From a virus: DNA of 60,088 nucleotides. Within the stretch, counting starts at the first letter, position 1. Each line of letters starts with the position of its first letter. The notes beneath the pieces were generated by a model that saw only the letters and a program-made list of their open reading frames with translations, made no database searches and was not told the origin of the DNA. This document shows, piece by piece, positions 1-10,300 of this stretch. The DNA lies in IMG/VR virus record IMGVR_UViG_3300021963_006531, positions 1 to 60,088 of that record. One strand, given 5' to 3'. A program made the translations under genes and the position numbers.

Positions 1-369
1 TTATTTGATGACGACATGATCAAGTACGAGTATATAATTGACTACGGAGATAAATTACCAGAGTTAGGAGAAATATATCAAATTCCACAATATTTGGTAT
101 TAGGATGTCAAAGTAAACTATGGATCAGGGACTTTGGAGACAAAAAATTAGAATTTAAAGCCTATAGTGAAGCTAAGATAGTTAGAGGTCTAGTTTCAAT
201 TATTTTAGAAATTTTTAATGGAAAAACTAAAGAGGAAATACTTGAAACTGATCCAAAAATTTTAAACAGTCTTGGAATAGCTGGACTGCTAACTCCAGGA
301 CGACAAAATGGAGTTGGAAATTTAATTACGAAAATTTATGAAATCGCCAACAAAAGAGCAGATAATTGA
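1..369 (+). CDS. sufE: SufE-like sulfur acceptor protein (5' end outside window)
   Basis: SufE family proteins take persulfide sulfur from the cysteine desulfurase SufS and pass it to the SufBCD scaffold. The family core is visible: a KLPEL segment, the catalytic cysteine in LGCQSKLW, the SEAKIVRGL helix, the KTKEEIL segment, and the C-terminal LTPGRQNGVGNL. The reading frame is open to the window edge, and the residues before the first ATG (position 16) read FDDD, which fits the SufE N-terminus, so the true start is probably upstream. Its end overlaps the SufT-like gene by 32 bases, suggesting one operon with the next two genes. Seen: motifs and overlap. Inferred: that it feeds a host or phage iron-sulfur pathway. 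Confidence 0.85.
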   Translation, partial: LFDDDMIKYEYIIDYGDKLPELGEIYQIPQYLVLGCQSKLWIRDFGDKKLEFKAYSEAKIVRGLVSIILEIFNGKTKEEILETDPKILNSLGIAGLLTPGRQNGVGNLITKIYEIANKRADN

Positions 370-646
370 AGCAATACGCACAGTTTATGATCCTGAAATT
401 CATGTAAATATTTACGACTTAGGATTAGTTTACGATATATGCGTAGTTAATGATTTGGTCACAGTTAACATGACTTTGACTAGTGCTTTCTGCCCAGCGG
501 CGGAAACATTACCAAATGAGGTTGAAGAAGCAATAAAAGAAATACCAGAAGTCAAAGAAGTTAAACTAAACATCGTTTGGGACCCACCATGGACCAAAGA
601 TATGATGTCAGATGAAGCTAAATTGGAGTTAGGAATTTATGATTGA
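338..646 (+). CDS. SufT-like (MIP18/DUF59) iron-sulfur assembly protein
   Basis: At 102 residues this is a single MIP18/DUF59 domain. The family signature is clear: TVYDPEIHVNIYDLGLVYDI at the N-terminus, a central stretch TLTSAFCPAAE with the conserved cysteine, and VWDPPWTKDMMS near the end, the classic PW-T-x-x-M motif. Proteins of this family assist maturation of iron-sulfur proteins (SufT, Mip18) or ring-hydroxylation complexes (PaaD). It lies between SufE-like and A-type carrier genes with overlaps on both sides, which strongly favours the iron-sulfur role over PaaD. No ribosome binding site is obvious; translation is probably coupled to the upstream gene. Confidence 0.88.
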   Translation: MKSPTKEQIIEAIRTVYDPEIHVNIYDLGLVYDICVVNDLVTVNMTLTSAFCPAAETLPNEVEEAIKEIPEVKEVKLNIVWDPPWTKDMMSDEAKLELGIYD

Positions 647-944
647 AATCACTGAAGCAGCCGCAAAATATATCAAATCTAAAAGTGATATTGGTTTTAG
701 GCTGAAGGTAAAAGAAAGCGGATGTAACGGGTTCAAATATGAATGGGCTGTTGCTGATTCCGATCAAGACAACGATATTGTAATGGAACAGTACGGGGCT
801 AAAGTTTTAATAGATAAAATGACCTATCTATACGTTCAAGATTCAACAATAGATTTAGAAACAAGTACTTTTAGCTCAACATTGAAAATAATTAATCCAC
901 AAGTCAAAAATACCTGCGGCTGTGGGGAAAGTGTTAGCTTTTAA
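639..944 (+). CDS. A-type iron-sulfur carrier (IscA/SufA/ErpA-like)
   Basis: A HesB/IscA domain protein of 101 residues. It has the three conserved cysteines of the family: one in KESGCNGFKY (near residue 29) and two in NTCGCGESVSF at the C-terminus. A-type carriers receive Fe-S clusters from SufBCD or IscU and deliver them to target apoproteins. The start overlaps the SufT-like gene by eight bases. With SufE-like and SufT-like it forms an auxiliary iron-sulfur set; a ferredoxin near 28.2 kb in the same genome is a possible client. HesB-like genes occur in other marine T4-like phages, but the three-gene combination is less usual. Confidence 0.92.
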   Translation: MIEITEAAAKYIKSKSDIGFRLKVKESGCNGFKYEWAVADSDQDNDIVMEQYGAKVLIDKMTYLYVQDSTIDLETSTFSSTLKIINPQVKNTCGCGESVSF

Positions 945-1228
945 TATTTCCCCACTGGCAAGGTACTGCTTGCTGGCATATCCCAAATCAGTCTTTTTTC
1001 TACGCCCTTTTTCTGGGCAAATCTTTTAGAGTCACAATTTGAGCAAACATGAAAATAATTGTTGCTGACTCTTTTTGGATCAACGTTCTTCTTATATCTT
1101 TTAAATTCCTGATCACAGCAGTCACACCTAAAAATCAATATAGTATTAAGTCTTGAGTAATAGTGTATCTTACCCAATTTACTCTTTCGAGTATACTCTT
1201 GTTTCTCTTTGGTGGACATTATGAACAT
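941..1228 (-). CDS. small zinc-ribbon protein of unknown function
   Basis: A basic 95-residue protein with two CxxC pairs (RCDCCDQEF and HVCSNCDSK) about 20 residues apart, the layout of a zinc ribbon or treble-clef finger, followed by the basic stretch KRFAQKKGVEKR. It converges on the A-type carrier gene and the two stop codons overlap. The start at 1228 is chosen because a late core TAAATA on this strand ends six bases before it, so the transcript would begin at the ATG; an in-frame ATG at 1219 gives 92 residues, and the frame is open further upstream to 1330. Nucleic-acid binding is an inference from the zinc ribbon and charge. Confidence 0.7.
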   Translation of the reverse strand: MFIMSTKEKQEYTRKSKLGKIHYYSRLNTILIFRCDCCDQEFKRYKKNVDPKRVSNNYFHVCSNCDSKRFAQKKGVEKRLIWDMPASSTLPVGKY

Positions 1229-1231
1229 ATC

Positions 1232-1241
1232 GGTATTTACA
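1232..1241 (-). promoter_or_regulatory. late promoter core TAAATA, leaderless geometry
   Basis: On the minus strand TAAATA (1239 to 1234) is followed by five bases and then ATG at 1228. T4-type late promoters initiate about six bases after the last A of this core, which is the A of the start codon. Confidence 0.55.
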
Positions 1242-1261
1242 TTAAGTTTATAAAATTTTAA

Positions 1262-1273
1262 GGTAAATAATCG
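1262..1273 (+). promoter_or_regulatory. late promoter core for the fibre block
   Basis: TAAATA at 1264-1269, 42 bases upstream of the giant fibre gene. Expected start of transcription is near 1275. The leader then contains a small hairpin (GGGC, five-base loop, GCCC) followed by five T and the ribosome binding site GGAG. Confidence 0.6.
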
Positions 1274-1281
1274 TAGACACC

Positions 1282-1300
1282 GGGCAATTGGCCCCTTTTT
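1282..1300 (+). promoter_or_regulatory. hairpin plus T-run in the leader of the giant fibre gene
   Basis: GGGC-AATTG-GCCC followed by CTTTTT lies between the late promoter and GGAG. The stem is only four base pairs, so it could be a weak terminator or attenuator, a stabilising 5' hairpin, or chance. Confidence 0.35.
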
Positions 1301-1310
1301 GGAGTTCATA

Positions 1311-4300
1311 ATGGCAAGAAAAGATATCAATATTGGTTTAACAGGTAACGACGGAACAGGCGATAGTATCCGTGATGCGTTCTCAAAAGTAAATGCTAAC
1401 TTCCAAGAGTTGTATGCCAGTCAAGGTTTAGAGTCTGGATTAACATTTAATAACTTAGTTGACGTCGTAAAACCATTAAGACCTAATACTGTTTTAGGTT
1501 TAGATAGTCTAGGAAACAACGTAGTCAGCAAAGATCTTGTAGTAGATAATGGTCTATCTATTGATTCTACTTCAGATCCTTCTAAAATTGTTCTAAGTCT
1601 AGCTGGTATACAAATCAGTTTAGATCCAAACCCAACTCTTTCAAATTCACTGAATGCTGCCAATTTTAAATTGAACAACTTAGGAGATCCTGCGGCTGAT
1701 CAAGATGCAGTAACTAGAAAATGGGTTTATCAAAATTTCCTAAATAGAGACAATATTGATTTATTATCTACAGTACAAAATCCTAATGGTAGCACTATGC
1801 GCCAAAACTTTAGGATTCAACCTACTCCAGACAACGGAAATGCTAATATTGGAGATAAGGTTATTACTATTAGAGGTGCAGACGGCACCAGTAGTAAAAC
1901 TGTTGATCTCAATGTTCAAGCTGTGTTGCCAGGTCATGCTACACGTAAAGACTATGTTGATACTAAAATTTCTTTGCAAGGAACTGAAACAATAGATCCA
2001 GGAACAGGATTAGTAAATCGTGGTGCAGGGGTAATGACTGGGCCGTTGATACTAAATGACCATCCAGGAGACTATGAGGAAATAACACTTTCACCTTTAG
2101 GCGATGCTTTTGTAGAAGAAGATTATCGAGCAGCCACTAAAGGATATGTTGATGCTAAATCCTATAGTAGTCCAAGCAACCTATATGTTAGCACAAAAGG
2201 TAATGACGACATGTGGGATTTTGACAATGATCGTCCAAATCCTGATTATGGTTATCCAGAAGAAGAAATTGGTCGTAGTTGGAGTAAAGCATTTGCAACT
2301 TTACGTCAAGCATGTAGATATGCTAAAAAGATAATGGATCGTGTTCAATTACAGAACACCCCATATCAATTATTACCCTCAGCAATTACACGTTGGGTCC
2401 CACCATTTACTAACGCTTCGTCAAGTCCAAGAACTAGAGTTCGTGTGAGTTTACAAAATCACGGATTCGTTGATGGAGATTATGTACAGGTTAGTGGTGC
2501 CATTTTAGGTACTAACAATTCAGACACTAGAAATTTAAATGGAATTTTTAGAGTCAATAAAATTAGCAACAATTTATTTGAATTAAATTTAAAATCATTA
2601 GTAAATTGGATCAATCCAGAAGTTCCACCTGGTGGAACAATTAGTGTTGCTTTGGCAAATAAGAAAGACGGTCCTTACAGCGTTTTATCTAAAGTAGATT
2701 TTGGATTTAGAGGATTCTTTATACCAAAACCAGAAATTACTATTATGGTGGAGTCTGGTGTTTATTTTGAATATTTCCCTATCATTGTTCCACCAAACGT
2801 TGCAATTAAAGGTGATGAATTTAGAAGAACATTAGTTAAGCCTAAAGAAGGACCAGTTCTTGATGTAAATGAAGAGTTAAAATTTGTTCGAGGTGACCGA
2901 ACATTAGGTGCTGACTTTTGGTATAACACACATTACTACCATCAACTTGCCTTATCCGTAGGTGTAACAAACGTAACTGGTAGCACAACTTTAGAAATTA
3001 GAAATTCAGCTTACATGCCTAAATCGGGCATGCGATTAGTTTATGGTTCCACTGGTGGTGAACCAAATGTTTATAGAATTGGTAGTGTAAGAAATATTAT
3101 CTATAAACAACCTGATCCTGATGCAAACATTGCTCCAGGAACCTATACAATGGACATTGTTGATGAGAATGGCGATCCAAAACCTCTCGCTCAATCAATT
3201 CCTGATGGCACTGTATTAGAATTCTTATTGGATAACGAACATTGTGATTCATTATTAGTCAATGATGCTTTCCAATTACGTAATATGACATTTTTAGGAT
3301 CTAAAGGCTTTACGATGGCCTTTGATCCAAACGGGCAAATTTTAACACGTTCTCCTTATGGTCAGGTTTGTGCAACTTTTGCTGGTGAAGGCGGAGGTGG
3401 TCAACTTATTGACGGTATGGCTGGTAATCAAGTTTGCTATGTATTAGACAATAGATATACTGACCCATTTACAGGAACACAAGGTGCTCAAGGAACAAAA
3501 GTTACTGTAACTGGCTTAGAGAGAAGGCCAGAAATACCAAATACCTTTTTCATTGCTAAAAAGAAATATATTATTATAGACAGTACTACTCCAGATTCAA
3601 ATGGTACTGCAACATTAACTTTAAGCTCAACAACACCTATTGAGCAAGATGACACATTCTTACCTGCAGGTTTCTTACCTAGTGGAACACAGGTAGTAAT
3701 TGAAACAGCTGGTAATCGTTCCATGTTGTCCAACGACTTTACAATGGTTAATGATTTAGGTTACGGTATTATTGCAGAAAATAACGGAGTTTGTGAAGCC
3801 GTTTCTCAATTTACATACTACTGTAGAACTGGTTATTTGGCTAGAGCAGGTGGACAGATTCGTTCTGTAGGTGGATCAAGCTGTTATGGTCTACTGGGCC
3901 TTGTATCAGAAGGTAACGACCCAAATGAAGCTATTCAAATTGGTAAGATACGAACAACTCCTGTTAATTATATAGTTCCATATATTGATAGCCCATTGGC
4001 TGACGGCAACGTTGGTGCCGTTAATATTATTGTTGGTGGTACTGATACTGTGCCGCTAAGAAACTCAACATTTAAATTAGACAAACACGAAATTGTTTTA
4101 AAGAATGTTGCTCGTGCTAGACTTCCTGGTGGTACACTAGTGGCAGGACCATTGGTAGTTACTACAGTTTATAGTCATCCTTTTAGGACAGGTGATTCAG
4201 TTCAAATGACATCTATTAGAGGTGTTGAACTAATACCAGCAGTTCCTGGTACTCCTAATATTTCAACGGACATTGATGGAAGAACTTATACTATTACTGT

Positions 4301-7300
4301 AGTAGATAAGAAAACATTTACTCTTAATGGTACAAATAGTTTGTTATACGCCAATGATTTAGGAGTATACAACTTTGGTGATTTACCTGCTAGAGCAATA
4401 TCTAATTTTGTTGAAGATGCGCCAAGTACAGTTTATACTGTTAAGGGAAATCCAAGTGAAAGAAATATCACAGGTGTTGTTCGTTTTGACACCATAAGTG
4501 ACAACGCTATTGGACAAAATATTTTAAAAGTTTATAAATTAGAACGTCCAGCAGTATTAAACATGCAGTTTGTATTGTCCGCTACCAACCCTGTGGTTGA
4601 TGAAGACAATGACAGTGTTTTCACTGTCACAGGAATAACTGCTAGGGAAATTAAATTCCAAGCTAGTCCAAGATTAGGAGAATCAGATAATGCTCCAGGC
4701 GCAACAACACTTTACATTGCCAACGTTACTTCTCCAATTGATAATTCAATTATCACAAGTTCATTAAGTCCTTGGGCACCAAAAGCCGGATGGACTTTCC
4801 AACTATTAGATACCAATTTAGAAGAACAAGACTATGCTAGATACACAGTAGTAGGAACTCCAACATATGACTCTGGGACTCAACGATGGGCAATAGCATT
4901 GGATAGAGCCCTAACATATCAAATGATAAACCAAGTAGCTTCTGCTCAATTTACAAGAGTTGACGGATACTGGGATTTAACATTGGATAAGAATTTAACT
5001 GCTTCTATCCCTGGTAATACTATTTTTACATTTAGAAATAGTTATTGGAACATTAGTATTGATCCTGCTTTAAATATTGCTCTTAAAACTTTTAATGATG
5101 CATATAATAAACCTCGAGCTTATCCATTTAATCTATATCAGTTAAGGTCTGTATCTGTAAGTCAAATTACAAATAACCCACCTATTATTAATAGCTCTGC
5201 TTTGAGATTCTCTGCTAGTAACTATGATCCAAGTATCTATCGTATTTTAGGAAAAACTTCAGATGGTGGCACAACTGTTGAAACTTACTTATTAACTGAA
5301 TCTGCTTCACCTTTAGTTGGATTTAATGCCAACGCTGTAGAAAAGTTAACAGCCAATAAGACATTCATACAACAAGAAACTATCGATTATCTGTCAACAA
5401 TATATCCAAATTTTGAATATAATCAAGATATTTGTTACAGAGATGTTGGATACATCATTGATGCAGTAGTTTACGATTTAACCTATGGAGGCAATGTTAG
5501 AAGTCGTGGAGCAGGTGCCAGCTACTATCAACAAGGTAATCCAAGTGCCGCACTAGTATTGGCTCAACAAAAAGGGATCACTGTTGATGCAATTAATTAT
5601 GCAACACAGGTAGCACAATATGTTGTAAACCAATACATTGGTGCTGTGGGAACACAACTACCTCTACCATATAATGGCTCAAATTTAAACGGAGTACAAC
5701 AATTAATTAACAATAAGCAGTTCATACAAGAAGATGTAATTGCTTATTTGAATAATCAATTTCCTGGATTTAACTACGACGAAGAAAAATGTAAGAGAGA
5801 CGTAGAAATAATCATTAACTATGTTTTAGATGACGTAATATTTGGTACAAATTATAGATCTATAACAGCTGGATTAGCTTATCTAAGAAGTTATTCTTCT
5901 AACGTTATTGCCAATCAAAAAATACCAACAATCGCAGGTATTAATAAAGCAAGAGATTTGGCACTAGCATTGATAACAAATTCAGCTGTCATTACTGATA
6001 TTACCAACAAGTTTGGGTTAGTAACTGGAATTATTAATAGTGGTCAAAATAATGCTGAGTTAGTATTTGCTAATCCGGCAGTAGTGGACACTGGTGTCTT
6101 AAATTCTGTGAATTTACTAAGAGCAAATCAAGAATTTTTACAAGAAGAATTTATTGCATTTGTAAATTATAATTTTGTTGGGTACACTTACACTCCTGCA
6201 ATTCAAACCAAATGTGAAAGAGATATTGGTTATATTATAGATGCTGCCAGATATGATACAGCTTTTGGAACAAATTTTAATTCTGTAACTGCTGGTTTAG
6301 CATATCAAAGAGCTAACTCAAATTATCTACAAACTGAACAAAAGATTCAAACTACACAAGGTATTTTAAAAGCTAAAACTTTAACTCAAACTTTAGTTAA
6401 CTCTGATCCTATCGCATTGTCCAGGGTAACTGATAGTTTTGACACTGTTGTTAGTTTATTAAACGGCGGTACTGCACCAGCTCTAACTTATCCTACCCCA
6501 ATTGGAGCTACACAAGAAAAAATTAACGCCAAAGATCAATTACAACAAAACAGAGCGTTTATTCAATCTGAAATTATAGCATTCGTTAATGTCAACAATC
6601 CTCCAGCAAACTACAACCAAACTAAGTGTAGTCGTGACGTTGGGTACATTGTTGATGCATTATGTTATGACATACTTTACGGAGGAAACAGCGCAAGTGT
6701 TAGAGCCGCTGAGGCATACTTTGTAGGAACAACTAGTCAATTAGGTGCTGGGCAAGCAGTAGCCACATTGAATGCGTACTCTAGACTGCAAGTTGTTGTT
6801 GGACAGGTAATTCAAGGAACCATTGTTGCAAGATCAAGTGGCAACAATTCAACACAGAATAGAACTGGTAGTTTTGGTTCATCAAATGAAGCATCAACTG
6901 CTAGTGGAAACATAGAAATAATTAAAGGCGTAATCACTGCTGGTAATCTAAATACACTTCCAGCAGTAGTGAATCCTTCAATTTCCTTAGTTGAATCAAC
7001 ATTAATTACTGCGGTTACTAGTATCAATAATAATAAAACAACTATTATATCTGGTGTATCTGATTATATTATCTCAGCGTTCAGCGGATATTCATATGAT
7101 CCACAACTATGTATTAGAGATGTTGAATATATACTTGATGCCGTTTCTTTTGATACCCTATACGGAGGAAATACTGCAAGTATAGGAGCAGGCAGTGCAT
7201 ATTGGAATGGTGCTGTAACCTTAATTCAGGGCCAAGTAGATGTAACTATAATTGCTTTCAATCATTTGAAAGATGTAGTAAATCAAGTTCTACAAGCACA

Positions 7301-10300
7301 AGCTGTTGTAAAAACTTCTGGAAATACAGCAAATCAAAATACTAATTTAGCTTCTGGATCGGCTGCTTCTAGAACAACTGTTTCTAATTTATTAACAGTT
7401 GTTAATACTATTGCAGAGTTTGGTGTTGGCTCCTCTCCAACTTCCATATCACCATCATATACTAATGGTGCAAATTATACTACTGCTAACAACAGCAGGA
7501 TAACAATATTAAACAATCTTAATACTATTAAGAACGGTGTTATTTCTTATTTGAATACTACTTACAGTAGTGGATTTACCTATAATCAAGCCAAGTGTCG
7601 AAGAGACGTTGGTTATATTATAGATGCAGTTGCATATGATTTAGAATATGGCGGTAATGTTAAAACTAGAATTGCAGTTGAAGCTTACTATGACGGCAGT
7701 GCTAGTTCAGACGTAGTTTTAGAAACACAAAAATTACAAACTGTTTCTGCAATTAGACATGCTAAATCAATTGCTAAATTAATTGTATTAGAAAATCCCG
7801 TAACAAGACAATTAGGAAATCCGTTACTACAAAACACAAGTGGAACAGCTGGCGTAGCTGGTGTTGATGACAACAGAATGGAAGTGTTGTTTGAAATAAT
7901 TGCAGAAGTATTAGAAGATGGATTGACTGCATTACCTGCTAGAGAATTAGGAATACCTAGAAGTTATCAAGACCCTGAAGGAGCATCATATGTTGCGCAG
8001 AATATTGATAATGCTTTAATTTCTGAAACAGGTGCAGGAGTACGTATTGGTCAATTGATGTCCCAAATAACTTCAATTATTTCTCTTGGAACTACTGGCA
8101 CACATATAATACAAGAACCACAAATTAAAGACACATTGCAATCATTATTATTCCCTCCAACAGCAACCAGCTTACAGTATGGAGGAATAATAACTGGTCC
8201 AGGAATTCCAACTAAAGGTGTAAACGGTGTTACTGAAGACACTATTATTAGAACTGTTACACAGATATTTGATGAGTCACAGAATACAATTGGTTATAGG
8301 ATAAAAATTAGTGCATTATTGACTGCAGGAATTCCTGCTGGAACTGCAATAACTGTTTCAGGTCCTGGTGCTAATTATCTATTTGACTTAAACACTGATT
8401 TAGATTCAAGACATCTTGCAGGAGATGTAATTGGTATTACCACTACATTCTCAACTGTACGTGCAACAGGACATGACTTCCTACAAGTTGGTGCTGGTGG
8501 TTATGACGATTCTAATTATCCTAATAACGTTTATGGTCCTCCAAATAATACACCAAGTTCAAGCGCAATCGTTCAAGAAATTGGCACAGGTCGTGTATTC
8601 CACGTATCTACAGATCAAGACGGTAACTTTAGAGTTGGAAGTTACTTCAACGTTAATCAAGGTGATGGTAGTGTTACTATTGCCGCTAAGATTGGTTTGA
8701 GTGCTGTTAGTTCATTAACATTCTTAACTGGTGAAACTGTACGTGCTTTCTCTGGTGATCAGAAAATGGACGACAACAGCGATAACATTGTCCCAACACA
8801 GAAAGCCATTAAAACTTACATCAACAATATTATTGCTGGTAGATTCACTGTTGACAATACATTAACACCAAACAGAGGTTTGATGACCTTAGATGGTACT
8901 AGTGTAATGAAAGGAGACATGGATATTGGATTTAATAGCATAGAAAATGCTATTAATAGTACTAGCACTGATGGCACTGGTTTGGTCAATAGAAAATACG
9001 TTGACAACGTATTTGCTGGAGGCACAATTGATTTTGATGGTAGTTATTCTATAACTACCACTGGTGTAAGAACTGGAGTTAGAGCTTTTACAATGATTGA
9101 CGATAACACTAATGTTGGTGGTGTGTTTACCAACAGAGGTGGAATTGATCTAAATTCAAATAAAATTACCAATTTAAAAACACCAACATTGTCATTGGAT
9201 GCCGCTAATAAAGTATATGTAGATCAATCTATATCAACTGGCGGTATTAGAACAGGTTGGTCAGGTTTTACATTAAATGATACTACAACACGTTATAGTG
9301 TAAGCTCTGTAACTATAACTGCCAACGGTGCAAACTATACTGTTCCTCCTGCCGTAGTATTTTATTCTACTAGCGGCACAGGAGCAACTGGTAGAGCTGT
9401 ATTAGAGGCAGGAACTAATCCAAGGGGTGTTGCATCAATAATTATTGATACTCCTGGCTATGGCTATACCAGTTCTCCATCAGTTATCATTGGCGGTAGT
9501 GTAGCCAGTGTAAATCTATTATCTCAAGGAACTGGGTACTCGTCTACTCCAACAATTACATTCAGTGTACCTCAAACAGTAGGTGGCATTAGAGCAACTG
9601 GTTATGCTGTAATGGAAGGCTCTGGAAGTACACAAAAAATAAGTCAAATTGTTATCATTAATGGTGGCGTTGGATACACAGGGGCACCGTCAATCACTGC
9701 AACCGGTGGAAATCCTGTAACTCCTGCTTCCTTCAGCGTACAACTTCAAGGTGGCAGTGGTGCAACTGCAAGTGCTGTTATTGTTGCTATACAGAAGGAC
9801 ATTAATCTTAACGGAAATAGAGTTACTGGTAGTGCAGATCCAATTCAAACAACTGATTTAGTAACATTAAATTATTTTGATAGTAAAAACTTTATCAATA
9901 AGATATCTGATGTTACTATAACAGGTGTTCCAGGAAGTGGTGATTTACTAGTATTCACTGGTGATGTTCCGTTAGGATCTGGCGGCTCTATGGTGAATGC
10001 CAGTGTAAGTATTGCAAGTAATGTCACTATAACTAGAACTGGAAATTCAGTTACTATCGCACTTAAGACTGGAGCAGATGCCCCTGTAGGAAACGACAAT
10101 GTTAAAGCAGGTGCTGGTATTCTACAGTCTAAACTAGCATTAAATAGAGCCAACGTACAAACTTCTGCTTCTAACACCACTGCAAGTGATTATGGTGTTT
10201 CTGCTTTCCTAGTTGACGAGTTCAATACCAATAGCGGATTTATATCATTAAAACAAGCTACAAATAAAGTTACTGGGGTTAGACTTGATAGATTACAACA

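Noticed and set aside
338-646. PaaD (phenylacetate pathway) role for the DUF59 protein
   Set aside because: Neighbours are iron-sulfur assembly genes and no phenylacetate genes are present.
1299-1311. Upstream ATG of the giant fibre gene
   Set aside because: It would sit in front of and include the GGAG ribosome binding site; the ATG at 1311 gives the standard docking motif start.
9872-10180. Antisense reading frame within the giant fibre gene
   Set aside because: Shadow of a repetitive beta-rich gene: no start signals, no recognisable protein, and several similar frames occur opposite other fibre genes.
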